Shown: one piece after another, positions 21,291 to 32,442 of the stretch
Layout: each line of letters begins with the position of its first letter
How positions within the stretch are numbered: the first letter of the stretch is position 1
NCBI GenBank assembly: GCA_034509495.1
Contig: CM067509.1
Span: 10,322,135 to 10,386,134 of the forward strand
Length of the DNA: 64,000 bases
DNA from: Acestrorhynchus altus
Lineage: Eukaryota; Chordata; Actinopteri; Characiformes; Acestrorhynchidae
Direction: 5' to 3'
The notes under the pieces: generated by a model
What the model was told of the DNA's origin: nothing
The model's database searches: none
What the model saw: only the letters and a program-made list of their open reading frames with translations
Position numbers and translations under genes: made by a program

Positions 21291-22197
21291 TTAATATTTA
21301 GTAGATCCTCCTTTTGCAAAAATAACAGCCTCTAGTCGCTTCCTGTAGCTTTTAATGAGTTCCTGGATCCTGGATGAAGGTATTTTTGACCATTCCTCTT
21401 TACTAAACAATTCCAGTTCAAGTTTGATGGTCGCGGAGCATGGACCGCTTCAAATCATCCCACATATGTTCAATGATATTCAGGTCTGGGGACTGGGATG
21501 GCCATTCCAGAACATTGTAACATTGTAATTTGGAGCGGTGTTTTGGATCATTGTCTTGCTGAAATATCCATCTCCGGCGTAACTTCAACTTCGTCACTGA
21601 TTCTTGAACATTATTTTCAAGAATCTGCTGATACTGAGTGGAATCCATGTGACCCTCAACTTTAACAAGATTCCCAGTGCCGGCATTGGCCACACAGCCC
21701 CAAAGCATGATGGAACCTCCACCAAATTTTACAGTGGGTAGCAAGTGTTTTTCTTGGAATGCTGTGTTTCTTTTTGTAAGGCCAAACAACTCAATCTTTG
21801 TTTCATCAGTCCACAGGACCTTCTTCCAAAATGAAGCTGGCTTGTCCAAATGTGCTTTTGCACCCCTCAGGCGACTCTGTTTGTGGCGTGCTTGCAGAAA
21901 CGGCTTCTTTCGCATCACTCTCCCATACAGCTTCTCCTTGTGCAAAGTGCGCTGTATTGTTGACCGATGCACAGTGACACCATCTGCTGCAAGATGATGC
22001 TGCAGGTCTTTGGAGGTGGTCTGTGGATTGTCCTTGACTGTTCTCACCATTCTTCTTCCCTGGCTTTCTGATATTTTTCTTGGCCTGCCACTTCTGGGCT
22101 TAACAAAAACTGACAACTTTTTGTATCCTTCCCCTGAACAACTATGTTGAACAATCTTTGTTTTCAGATCATTTGAGAGTTGTTTTGAGGAGCCCAT
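21291..22197 (-). pseudogene. Tc1-like transposase, two deletions and a frameshift
   Basis: The likely start is the ATG at 22197 (MGSSKQLSNDLKTKIV); an upstream in-frame ATG at 22242 lies in the leader. After GYKKLS the sequence jumps to PRSGRPRKIS, so about 24 residues, including the second helix of the first HTH, are missing. SKDLQHHLAADGVTVHRSTI is the second DNA-binding domain. DDE blocks follow: WTDETKIELFG (first Asp), FQQDNDPKHRSK (second Asp) and SPDLNIIEHMW (Glu). The second Asp-to-Glu spacing is about 25 residues where the family has about 32-34, because a segment before VLEWPSQ is lost. At about 21424 a frameshift ends the frame early; the normal C-terminus (LELELFSKEEW...STKY) continues in another frame to a stop at 21291. 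The product would be inactive. Confidence 0.9.
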
Positions 22198-22383
22198 GAT
22201 GCCACTCTTCAGAGGAGATTCAAATAGGAGAACAACTTGCAATTGGCCACCTTAAATACCTTTTCTCATGATTGGATACACCTGGCTATGAAGTTCAAAG
22301 CTCAATGAGGTTACCAAACCAATTTTGTGCTTCAGTAAGTCAGTAAAAATAGTTAGGAGTATTCAAATCAAGAAAATGATAAG

Positions 22384-22594
22384 GGTGCCCATACTTTTGC
22401 CCCTGTCAAATTTTGGTTTAATGCATATTGCACATTTTCTGTTAGTACAATAAACATCATTTCAATCCTGAAATATTACTGTGTCCATCAGTTATTAGAT
22501 ATATCAAACTGAAATAGCTGTTGCAAACCCCCAAATATTTATAAATAAAAATGCTTAAGATTAATAGGGGTGCCCAAACTTTTTCATATGACTG
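22384..22594 (-). repeat. Tc1 #2 terminal inverted repeat, right
   Basis: Mirror of the left TIR. Differences include the fourth base from the TA end and positions in 'aatgatgttt', 'ccaaaattt' and 'gggca'. Confidence 0.92.
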
Positions 22595-22599
22595 TACTG

Positions 22600-23068
22600 T
22601 GTTTGTAGACGTTGCTGTGATTGGATGACAGATATGAATGAGCCAAGGTGAGTAATAGGCTTCTCAATTTTTGGGAATCAGGAGCCAGATGTTCCCTTAA
22701 TTCGGCTTTGATGGATTTGTCAGTGACCCATTTTATGGAAGAGATGGTGACGATGAAAGGAAGAATGAGAGGCAGTGCCGACTCGACTTCTTCACTGACA
22801 GCCAGCTGATGATGCCTTGAGAGAGAGCTCACTTTAGTAGTACCACCTGAAGTACCATCCCAACACCTGTCTCCGAGGCATCCACCTCATCCACAAAAGG
22901 AGATGTAGAGTCCAGATGCTTAAGGATGGGAGCTGTAGTGAATGGATATTTCAGCTCTAGCCATGTGATTCTTTTGGGTGCTCCATTTAAGAGGGCAATA
23001 AGAGGAGCTTCTATGCTGCTGAAGTTCCAAATAAAGTGTCTGTAAAATTGGCAAACCCTAAGAATCAT
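22600..23068 (-). pseudogene. Gypsy copy 2 RNase H region and linker
   Basis: The frame 23068-22829 reads RVCQFYRHFIWNFSSIEAPL (RT thumb, 'L.FYR.FI..FS.I..PL'), then FTTAPILKHLD and VDEVDASETGVGMVLQ, the start of RNase H with its first catalytic Asp (VDAS). The next frame, 22832-22584, contains residues that could be the linker to integrase but is too worn to be sure. Confidence 0.8.
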
Positions 23069-23459
23069 TGTAATTCTTTGACAGACGTGGGGACAGGCCA
23101 GTTAGTTACCACATCCACCTTTAGATCCCTCATTGTGACCCCATTCATAATTATTACATACCACAGGAACGACACAAACAGGAGATGTAACGCACACTAC
23201 TCTCTCGAGTAGATGTGACAGGGCCGGACATACATGAATGACTTGTGTCAAAGTTTGGTGAATAGATCAAGATATCATAGATAAATAATGTGATGTATTT
23301 TTAATAAGCATATCTCTTAGTGTGTCATTAATGAAAGATTGGAAGAAGGATGGTGATTTAACCAAACAATAGCTCATAATGACGTATGCAAAGTGTCCTT
23401 TAGTGGTGACAAAGGCAGTTTTCCATTGGTCTCCCTCTCTTATTCAGATCAGGTTGTAA

Positions 23460-23720
23460 GCACTATGGAGAAAGTTGTTCTAATGGATAGGCATATTTCT
23501 TAGTAGCATCATTTAAGGCCTGGTAATCAATATGTGGCCATAATCCACCATCTCTCTTTCTCACAAAAAAGAACCCAGAGGCCACAGGTGATGTGGATGA
23601 GCAAATAAAAGCTTCTTCTAAAGCTTCCTTTATATTTTCCTCCATAGCTTTTTCCTCTTCCCATGTGAAAGGATATACAGGGGATTTTGGCAGGAGGATA
23701 CCATCTAAGAAATCGTTTGC
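23460..23720 (-). pseudogene. Gypsy copy 2 reverse transcriptase (N-terminal part)
   Basis: The 60-residue frame reads ENIKEALEEAFICSSTSPVA, then GFFFVRKRDGGLWPHIDYQA and LNDATKKYAYPL. These match the 'I...L..G.I..S.SP...FFFV.KKDG.LRPCIDYR.LN..T....YPLP' block of Ty3/gypsy RT. Arg-Pro is replaced by Trp-Pro in the LRP motif. The region between about 23460 and 23070, which should hold the YVDD box, is degraded beyond reading. Confidence 0.85.
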
Positions 23721-23739
23721 ACCGTTAGTGTAGTGATGT

Positions 23740-24180
23740 GAAAGTAGTTTAGAGGCCCTTTCTTACTAAATACTTCCATGAAATCAGCATACTCTGGATT
23801 TTCAATGACTGTTGTATTGTAGTGGATAATGAGTTCAGCCTGACATATACAATGCTTGAGACAGAAAGGGCACCAACAGAACGTTTCTTTGGGACCAAGA
23901 TATGACAGGATTGTGTCTCTCTAACCATCAGAAGTGATTTGGGCATGATGAGAAATGACAGTTCCTCAAAATGCATGATGATGAGTGTGGATAATGAGTA
24001 GGGGGTTTGTTCTGTGATAGGGGCTCATCCTACAGGCTGTCCATCATCTTGAGGGGAAACATCAGGGTTTCTGCAGCATACTATAGTCTGTTCACCAGGT
24101 GTGGATGAATGAAGTTTCCCTCAGCACTGGAGTTGATCAGGGCTGAAACATATGGATATGTCTTGGAAGTTACAAATGGA
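23740..24180 (-). pseudogene. Gypsy copy 2 protease remnant
   Basis: The frame around 24150-24090 reads VSALINSSAEGNFIHPHL, aligning with copy 1 VSALFNSGAEGNFIHPRL. The protease triad Asp-Ser-Gly is Asn-Ser-Ser here. Downstream (23976-23749) HFEELSFLIMP and ETQSCHILVPKKRSV match the end of protease and the stretch before RT. It directly follows integrase sequence, which is abnormal. Confidence 0.7.
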
Positions 24181-24720
24181 GACCATTATGAAGACAGTGA
24201 ATGCGCACCTCTGGTGACAAACAGCAGGTGTCCACTTGCATAGGCTCAGGAAGATGATTGACTGGGATCCGCTTGCTCCTTGTAACACTCAATGGCTTTG
24301 CTGATGCGGATGTTGGTGTCTTCCCATACTCTCTAGCTGCTCTGCATCCAAGCATCTACTGCCGGTACAAACGTTTGCACCGTTGTCTGGGGAGCTAGTG
24401 GAGGTTAATAACCTATGACACACCGGTAAGGAGTCAAGCCCATAGAGGTGTTAGTAAGTGAAATCTGGGCGATTTTGTTTGAGATGAAATAGTTGGACTA
24501 ATTAGTGGGGTATTTGTGACAATATAGGTGTAAGAATTTGCCTAGTTCCTGGTTTATTCGCTCACATTGACTGTTAGTTTGTGGATGGTCCCCACCCATG
24601 AGAGAGATTGATTGCCAAATGGTCAAAAAATGCCCTTCACACTCGGGATTTGAATTGGGTTCCCCAATCTGACAAGACCTCTTCTGGGACACAGAAATGT
24701 CTTAATATATGTCTTATTGG
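24180..24720 (-). pseudogene. Gypsy copy 2 integrase, C-terminal half, misplaced
   Basis: One frame gives FCVPEEVLSDWGTQFKSRV with RAFFDHL (the second catalytic Asp in the 'SD.G.QF' block). After a one-base slip comes GGDHPQTNSQCERINQELGK (catalytic Glu in 'HPQTNGQ.ER.NQ'), then SLTNTSMGLTPYRCVIGY and VPAVDAWMQSS, RVWEDTNIRI, and LLFVTRGAHSL, which follow the integrase C-terminal order. The first catalytic Asp and the zinc finger are absent. It lies between gag and protease on the same strand. This could be template switching or recombination between copies. Confidence 0.8.
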
Positions 24721-24739
24721 ATGACCTGACAGTGATGAG

Positions 24740-25440
24740 TGTGTTGGTTCTGATACATTTCTTAGGGCACTTATGTAACAACTGATCCAAACACATGGGC
24801 ACGGAAACGAGACAGTCAAGAGAGTTCACTGTTTTGACAAGCCAGTTCAGTGAGGACATCAGAACACATTGTAATACATGTAATACATGTATAAGAACCA
24901 GCTCATTCCACCCACTGGCTGACACTATAGTATGAAACCTCAGGGCATTTGTAGCTACAGAGCTGTTTCAGGGTTGTTATCTGTTTAAAGACCTGTTTAG
25001 AATTGTCCATAAACTCTCTGTAGTTTTAGACTGCACAATATCCCACACTGCAATAGTCCAGTAAAAAGCTTTACCTGTAGGGCAGAATATAATGAACACA
25101 ATCGTAGCGTTTGGGAGAATTAGCAAAATATACAGAGCATTGAAGCATAAACCCACCACATTTATCTGAGTCTCCATTACATGGCTTCGGCTCACAAACA
25201 GGAAAAGAAGTACTGACTTGGACTGACGGTTGTATGGTAGGCCTGACGGAACCACTTCAGCATATATTGAGTCATAAGAGTGTATAGACAGGATTTGTCA
25301 TTTGTTCCTTTTGCAGTCTCTGCTGAGAAGTTAAATCCCCAACTGACTGAGACAACAGCTGGCCTAGCTGAGAAGTCCCTCGCCTCATAATCTGTTACCT
25401 GCATGATGGCCGTAATCATGATTGCCAGAATTTTCTCGGA
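24740..25440 (-). pseudogene. Gypsy copy 2 gag remnant
   Basis: Translation in shifting frames gives EKILAIMITAIMQ near 25430, PKPCNGDSDKCGGFMLQCSV and YFANSPK near 25190-25110, and DVLTELACQNSELS near 24870-24840, followed by CLDQLLHKCPKKC. These pair with copy 1 residues (PEPYDGDSDKCCGFLLQC; MLTELACRDCDLSLDG), which identifies both as one gypsy family. No intact capsid fold could be made. Confidence 0.75.
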
Positions 25441-25454
25441 GGGGCCAAAAGTGA

Positions 25455-25620
25455 AGCACGTGCAGATTATAAAAGAGAAGAGTCTTTATTAAAGAGCTGA
25501 GCACACCTGATCCACCATTGGAAAGGACTTGATAATTAGCTGATGAGTGGGATCAGGTGTGTTATAACAGGAAATAGCTGAAAGGATGTAGTATTGTGGG
25601 TCCTCAGGAGCAGAAGCACA
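25455..25620 (-). mobile_element. Putative LTR end of gypsy copy 2
   Basis: On the minus strand the sequence has 'aataaa' (25489) then 'gactcttctcttttataatc' and 'ctgcacgtgcttcac' immediately before gag. This is the same arrangement as before copy 1 gag. The outer LTR boundary is not determined; part of it ('gtggatcaggtgtgctcagc') is of a type common in fish LTRs. Confidence 0.45.
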
Positions 25621-25900
25621 GCTACAGTACAGGTCATCTCAGTTTAGATTTCATAGAATATACATCCATACTAGCTAAGAACAAAGTAGTACAGCACACT
25701 GTTATATTGTAGACTAAATCTACACACATAAACTGAGATTTATTCAGCAGATCCAGGTTGCATATACAATAACTAATCACTAGTGTACTACTTTTCAAGA
25801 ATACAGTCCCTTTTACCATGGCTACAGTGACCTCTGGTGTTTTTCATGGTATACAACACAAAACATTTACACAGACTCTATTACATGTAGTTTAATAATG
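25621..25900 (-). repeat. Dispersed repeat, copy 1 of a pair
   Basis: Shares 'atccaggttgcatata' (25752), and 'ctacagtgacctctggtg' then 'tatacaacaca' (25822-25861), with 28640-28790. Spacing is similar but identity is moderate. Possibly an LTR; there is no coding sequence. Confidence 0.5.
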
Positions 25901-26259
25901 TCAAGGTTTCATTCCAGCAATTAAATAACTTAAAGGTGGTTACATGTGGTTACAATACCTGTTACAATACCTGGCAGTCCTGATCGAAATAAAAATAGTA
26001 CATTTAGTAACAGAAGAGCAAATTAGTATTATTATTATGATGAACAATTTTCAAAAGTAATGTTCTCTTAGTGCAACTTTGGTACTAAGCATAGTGAAAG
26101 ATTTAGATGATCGATGCTTGATTATCAACATTATTCCAATGTAAAGAGATGAGCGTGTGTTCTCCATCCATGGACTATTTGGAATGGAGACACTCCCATA
26201 AGTAAGAGTGTTGTATGGTAGATGTGGTGAAAGTCAGTGGTTTTCCAATGCAACTTTGG

Positions 26260-27000
26260 AGAACTTAAATGCAGTTTTTATTTTTAAAAGCCAGACAAAA
26301 TTTGTTAAACTGCTTAATTTTCATATTTGCTGTGGTAGTGTGTGAAACAGTAGTCCCATAAAGCTGTTTTGAATGGACCTACAACCTTTAGAACCCTACA
26401 AGGAGAAAGAAGGCTATTTACAATCAATCTGAAAACATTTGCATTTGGGTAAAGGAGGAGGAAGCAGCAGCATATTCTAGCATATTGAGTTGGTCATGAG
26501 TATTTTTTTACATTTCAACGCTATTGTGTGCCTCATCAGACAAGAATAATTCTGTATCCTATCTCAGTATGGCACATAATGGCTCAGCAAAGTTGTTGAT
26601 GAATTTATTGCACCTAAACAAGCCTAGAAATGAGCACAATGTGGTCAATCATTCAAATGTTTTTCATTTGGCAGAATGCCCTGCACTGTGACTGCATGAA
26701 CCAGGATGCTGAAGCCAGTTTGTTTGAAGTGGCCCTTTCATGCACTCAACTGCAAAGCATTCTGGAGAAGCTGCAGCACAGCTTGTGGAGAGTCCTCATC
26801 CTTATCAGGCATGGCTTCCCATATTGTAATGTCATGTAATTAAATGACCAGCATTGTAGCCATCATTTTCTGAAAAGTAGCCATTGCCAAAGGCAGCCTG
26901 TTTGTACCCAACAAAATTTGAAAACCCCCTCATGAGCAATGAATGCCATCAGGTCCTGGGTTTCCAGATGCAGTAGTGACAGCAGTGATAGATGCAAGCA
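26260..27000 (-). pseudogene. Older Ty3/gypsy-like RT to RNase H remnant
   Basis: On the minus strand from about 26960, the frame reads QDLMAFIAHEGVFKFCWVQT, matching the RT block 'D.TAFITHEGLFRF.RMPFGL'. A one-base slip gives AMATFQKMMATML ('A.ATFQR.M..VL'). Further down (26640-26520) comes FLGLFRCNKFINNFAEPLCA, then a stop, DTELFLSDEAHNSVEM: the RT thumb and RNase H entry ('FLGL..YY.RFI.NFA...PL', 'F.WSDEA...F'). The order and roughly 300-bp spacing fit a gypsy RT with the region between heavily worn. It differs in sequence from copies 1 and 2 and looks older. Confidence 0.7.
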
Positions 27001-28639
27001 GCACAGTTTTGATAGACAGGTATAGTGGCTGCTGAAGGCTTCACTCTATGGACAAAGTATTTTCCTCAGCCCACAGATGATGGAAGAGATGGAGTGGAAA
27101 TGCACATGACAGTAGCTGGCCTCTGAAGCTCAGGAAGAGTAGGAAGTAGGAAGCAGAACACATTGACCTTCAATGTGAAGAAGTAAACCATTTATGAGAT
27201 GCCCAGGCCAATTTTGTGGGATGTTTGACTGACATACTTTTATTTGCCACAAAATGTATTTATTATTTATTATTTATTGGAGACAGTAACATATGTCTTA
27301 TTTTCGTGAGATCCTAAACTACTGAAATTTGAATTCAAGTATTTGTATGAATTTGACCATGCTTTTGATAAAAAATATTACTACCTACAAGTTATTGTGG
27401 TTCTTGTAAGAACTAAAAACACTTACCATATCATTGAGCTGAAAATAGAATTATTTTGATGAGTTTTTTGTAATTATTAGATTGACAAGGATATTTTAAA
27501 ATAATACATTTTTCAAAATAATTAAAGTGGTCATAATGAAGTAAAAAGAAATTGAACACTGTGAGAGCAAACAGCCTCTCCCTTCTCATTTTCCCCAATA
27601 ACTGGTTCAGTGATGTCATCAGCCGCACCCCTCTCTGAACAGTCAGAGTTTGCATGCAGGTTGAGCATGTACACGTGGACAGAGCAGTGACCAAGCACTG
27701 GGAGTCTCTTTTGTCATTTAAACAGAATTTCATTCAGTTGGAAACAGGTTTTTGAGCTGCATTTCTCACTGATTATTCATCACACAATTACCAGCCCAAC
27801 ATAATGGTTTGATAGTGCAAGTCTTGTAGTTTTGTTCTGACGTAGTATGTCTATAGGTTCCTCAGATCCTGAGATATGAAGCCTACAAAAACAGCATGCT
27901 ACAGTAACGGTGACTGCCAACAAAGAGTGTATCTCGAGTTCTTAGAGTTAAGTTGATAATGTAGACAGACTTTAGAGGACATCCATTAATTCCACTCTTG
28001 CAGCAGCAGTGGGTATCTGTACGGTGACAGGGTAGAGAATTTTATTTGATGTTGTTGAATCATACAAGTAAGAAGTGGTGAGCTCAGGCAGCTTGATTTT
28101 TCACGCTAAATGTGTGAGGAGTAAGATGTCTGTTGTTCTGACACATTTGTATGAGCAGCTGTAACAGGAAAGAGCTAAGGTGTAGATCAAGGACTTCAAG
28201 GACAGTCCAGGGAGAGGTCAATGACATTTTGGAGGTTTTCATTGCTATCCATCCAGCTGGCTCAAACAATGAATGTCCCCGTAACCTTGCTTGTTTGGTA
28301 GCAGCCTTGATTTGAGTTGCAGTTGTAATAATTTTAGAGAACATTAGTTCTGATTCTTGCTTGTTCTTCATTTACGATAAGTGATTTTGCAACCGTCTGC
28401 CTATGTTTGATAGAGAGTGAATCCTTTGACCTTCTGTTTCCAGGCAATTAAGCAAGAGAGACCTTTTTCATGTTTCTATTTTGTCATCACAAGTCACATG
28501 AACAAGCAAGCAGTTGTCAAGCACTGTCACCCATGTCACCCAAGCCATAGCAAACTTGGAAACACACTAGGAAAAAAAAAACATTAAAAACTGGACATTT
28601 GTAGCCTTTTGTAGAATATAAATGACCAGATGGAAAGAT
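27001..28639. other. Non-coding, no recognised gene
   Basis: The upstream part (27000-27200) may be more of the worn gypsy pol but gives no motif. The rest holds no supported feature; the minus-strand frames 27431-27733 and 28084-28371 have no known motif. Confidence 0.45.
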
Positions 28640-28800
28640 GACGAATTTATTGTATGAAATCCAGGTTGCACACGCAATACTGAGTCATCAAATCACTACT
28701 TGTATATACAATCTGTCTTAAGCATATTACTACAGTGACCTCTGGTGATTTGTAATGTATACAACACAACTATACAACATGCTGTCTATTATAAAATTAC
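28640..28800 (-). repeat. Dispersed repeat, copy 2 of a pair
   Basis: Matches 25740-25870 in 'atccaggttgcacac' and 'ctacagtgacctctggtg' followed by 'tatacaacacaac'. See the entry at 25621. Confidence 0.5.
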
Positions 28801-30754
28801 TACTTGCAGAAACAAATCTTCTGTTAATTGGTCTGTTTTTGTCCATGAGAAATAGAATATGAAAGCTGACACAAATAGGACAGATACAGTTCCTAGAGAT
28901 AAATTTTCTAGGTAAACATTTTAGGCCCCTCCTATCTCCAAAATACCTCCAAAAAATCCTAGGCTTTGGTGTTAAGTCCAAATCCATCTATTCTTTTTTG
29001 ATACCTTTTATGTTTTATCACATTAATTTATTTCAGCTAACACAAACAGACCTTACCCTGTTGTCAGGATGAGCTGGATCTGTCACTTAAAGGTGGACAG
29101 AGAAGAAGAAAACCCGACAGTGAACTTGACAGATTGATATGGGGGACAAGACACACATCTTGAGTGGCTTGTCTTGGTGAGATGAAGTAGAATAGACACC
29201 ATTGAAAGAAGGAGCCACCGGTGTTGAGACTGCTATTCCCGGGAGATACCTGTTTATCTATATACACTGATGAGGCCCTGTGGGAGATGTTTCAGGCACA
29301 GCTACAGTAGAATGGCAGTTTAATCGCTGGACAGACAATGTGATACCAGTCTTCTTGAAGCTTACTGTGGAGGGAAAGCTGCTCAAGGCCATTGTTTACA
29401 TGCAACCCGAGGCACAGAGACAAAACTGAAGATGACACCACACCATCAGCCTGGGCAGCAAAAGGCAGAACACATAGCACTATATTTTTGCTATATTAAA
29501 ACAAATAACTTGGTAAAACCTACCAGACAAGCACAGTTAGCTCAATAATCAGATTTTTCAACATCAGATAATCAGATATTTCAAGTACAAAGTACTTATA
29601 TTGGTCTGCACATGCGCACTTCCTGGCCAGCTGCACCGGTCTCTGATCAAGGAATAAGCACAAAGCATGAACCAATGGGGCAAAATAGCAGAGAATCCTT
29701 CTTCCATCTTGATCACAATCACATGCTTCTATGAGTTTATTGGCTGGTTAAAAAGTTGAACCAGTCAATAAAAGTCAGAAATCTGATGCCTGACTCATGA
29801 AAACCTACCAACCTACACAGCTTCACAAAATCTCATCTTCAGCAGTTATCAGATTTTTGAGTCAACCTCCTTGTTCTGCCCCTCAATTGCATGGCCCTAG
29901 AAGATCTAAGAGGGAACTATAAATTGAAGTCTTTCCTCCAGTATATGTTTTGTAAACTCAGCTGGGTGAGTTGGGCTCAGTTTCTATTTGAAGCCTGAAT
30001 GCCAAGTTTCTGCTTGGTCCTTTGCCCAATGGACAACAGATGCTTCACTATAAGTACTAAGAAACAAGATCCAGAAAGATCTGTCAGGACTCATCCTGTG
30101 TACTTGGTTTTCTTTGGCATTATGAGCAAAACACACTGCAGATATAATCCACTTAAAAAGAATTTGTCTCTGAAAGAAAAATCAATGGAATGACAAAAAA
30201 GAGCCTTTTGAGAGAAAGAGTACATGTTGTGTGCTTTTTGAGCTATATAAAATCTCAACTAAATGAGGTTTGCATTTTAACTGGACATCTGTGGGTGGAA
30301 ATCTAACTAACTAGTGGGTCCAACTGCAAAAGCTTCCCCTAGTATATAAGGATTTAACATTAACTCTAAGAGGCAAACCCTGGCACCCTGCCTATGCTTA
30401 AATGACTTTCTTCACAGGCATCTGTGCACTTGTGTGAATCCGATTGGTTTCTGTTGAATACAATGTGCACTTGAAGCTATTCAAACTGCTCTGAAATTAT
30501 ATTATCTTAAAAAAAAATTACTTATTTTGATCAGAAAACCCTTTTTGCATGTTGTGATGTTTTCTTCTTGTTAATCCTAGTCTCAGTAGCCTAGAACTGT
30601 TGGATGAAAGCAAAGCTTCTAGTGCACTGCTCATGCACTGTAGTTACCATGCTGGTAGATAACAGCTGTGGTGAAGCATGATAAATATTGGCATTTTTTT
30701 CTAGTCTGGTAATTTTATTCACCAATGGAAGTTAAACACACCAGCTATTGTTAT

Positions 30755-30757
<3 letters not shown>
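28801..30757. other. Non-coding, no recognised gene
   Basis: About 1.9 kb with only short open frames and no motif. It may contain worn retroelement sequence next to the repeat at 28640, but nothing can be named. Confidence 0.45.

Positions 30758-30846
<89 letters not shown>
30758..30846. repeat. (TA)n microsatellite
   Basis: About 44 uninterrupted TA units. Expected to be unstable in length and hard to sequence through. Confidence 0.95.
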
Positions 30847-30850
<4 letters not shown>

Positions 30851-31979
30851 CAACAAGAATTTAAATATTTGTATGAATGTTTGTTTCTTTGCTTATAAGG
30901 ACTAAAACACCAATTTGATGAATTATTTGTACATGACATACATATTTTTAATATTTATATTTATTTTCATATGTATCAGTATTATAATAGGAATTTTATT
31001 CTGAAATTTGTTACTTTCAAAGACAAAGAAAGAGACACATTTTCCTCTATAACCCAGGCTCAACATGTAAGCCTAGAAAACAGAATCTTGGATGAATCTT
31101 CTAAGAATAAAGTTGGATTACTGTTGTTACTTGTTACTATGAGCTAATACAACAGTACATTTACAACATCACCCCTTTTTTTAAAGAAAGAAAGTTAAAG
31201 AAAATGAAGGAGTGACATTTTGTTCTCAGATTATGTTATCTACTATAATATCGGTGTGCAAAAATCCTCCTGGTTGAGTTTAGATCAAATATGATCTAAT
31301 CCATGTGGTCAAAATTAGATATTTAGGAATATTTTTTGGTTTAGATGGATGTTAATTGCCAACAATAGATTTTACATAACAAGCAAAATCTCTTATTTAG
31401 GGGTAAAACAATTCTAACTGAATTTAATTTGATTAATCACAGAATACTGCAACGAACATTGGCAAAATATTCACAGAAAATGTTCTCAAACAGAAACTTT
31501 CACTTGATGAACACTAGATGGTGTCCAGTGACTGTGTTTGTACATCTTGAGACCTGAGCTATTCAGCACTGTTATCAAAGTGTCTATTGGTTGTCTTATA
31601 ACTTTACTTTCGCAACACATCTGTACATCACTGTAACCAGGAAGACCATTTTCAAAGTCTGCTGGATAAATATTTGAGAGTGTGCAGCTCATGCAGAAAA
31701 AAAATGATAGGCTTAATGGCTAAAATGTTAAGCTAATTTGGGAGACAAAAGGAAGCTATCAGCTGCAGTGGAGCCAGAGGGGCAGACGAAAATAGAGTAG
31801 CATGGTGGTAAAGGCAGCAGGAGCAAACCCCAGCAGAAAGCCTTAGAGAGCAACATGAAGCTGCATAGAAAGGCAACACATACTTCATAGTATACACATA
31901 AAGTGGACTCAGCCTTAATCTGAAATTTTATGTTGTCCTTATTTTATTATGAAAATTAAAATGTTTTTTTTTAAAAGCC
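30847..31979. other. Non-coding, no recognised feature
   Basis: AT-rich, without supported genes or named repeats. Confidence 0.5.
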
Positions 31980-32440
31980 TACAGTCATGTGAAAACATTA
32001 GGACACCCCAGGGATTCTTTTTAAATATACTGAACATCATAACATTTGATGTACATTTTATCGGTATTGATGGATAGTGGTGATATAACAAAATGAAACT
32101 GAACAAATATCTTTTAAAAATATTGGTAAGACAATTATTAAAAATGCATTTTATAATCATGAGGACACTTCTTAAAATGTCTAAAATTAGAATCAGGTGC
32201 AGCACGTAAGCTGCAAATGATTAGACCATCATTAGAGAGGACTTTGGAACCTTGGACATTATTTAAACATTAGTTTACTTTGCTGTTGATTGTTGAAGTG
32301 AGTGGCGTTACCATGGCAAGGGATTCAGAAAGAAGGTTGTAGATGTACATGAGTCTGGGAAGAAATTTAAAAAAGAACTCAAAACAATTTGAAATCAGCT
32401 ATTCCATTGTCTGGAAGTCTTAACACCATCACAAGATCAT
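31980..32440 (+). mobile_element. Tc1-like left end with worn transposase start
   Basis: Starts at TA 31980-31981 with 'cagtcatgtgaaaacattag', a Tc1-type terminus (compare Tc1 #2, 'tcatatgaaaaagtttgggc'). After about 330 bp a start codon at 32313 gives MARDSERRL, then in another frame SLGRNLKKNSKQFEISYSIV, resembling the N-terminal HTH of Tc1 transposases ('ESGKKFK.ISKQ..IS.STV'). The match ends near 32440, where a different Tc1/mariner-type relic begins. No right end of this family is seen nearby. Confidence 0.65.
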
Positions 32441-32442
32441 CA

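Larger units (their letters stand above)
21061..22596 (-). mobile_element. Tc1-like DNA transposon #2, complete ends
   Basis: Bounded by TA at 21061-21062 and 22595-22596. Terminal inverted repeats of 211 bp (21063-21273 and 22384-22594) differ at only about four positions by eye. The outer end is 'tcatatgaaaaagtttgggc', and the inner end also carries 'aagtatgggcacc', an echo of the outer 'gtttgggcacccc' motif, as in IR/DR-type elements. The total of 1.54 kb is normal for Tc1. The near-identity of the TIRs marks this as the youngest-looking element in the window, although its transposase is broken. Confidence 0.95.
22597..25620 (-). mobile_element. Ty3/gypsy copy 2, rearranged
   Basis: Minus-strand retrotransposon remnant of the same family as copy 1. 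Reading 5' to 3' on the minus strand: LTR-like end (25620-25455), gag (about 25440-24740), integrase core (24720-24180), protease (about 24170-23960), RT (23720-23460), RNase H start (23068-22829) and a linker to about 22600, where the Tc1 #2 element begins. In a normal gypsy element integrase is last. Here it lies between gag and protease, in place of the zinc knuckle. All parts are broken by stops and shifts. Confidence 0.8.

Noticed and set aside
21418..22242. Host gene of 274 residues
   Set aside because: It is a Tc1 transposase inside matching TIRs, with deletions and a frameshift; the first 15 residues before MGSSKQ are probably leader.
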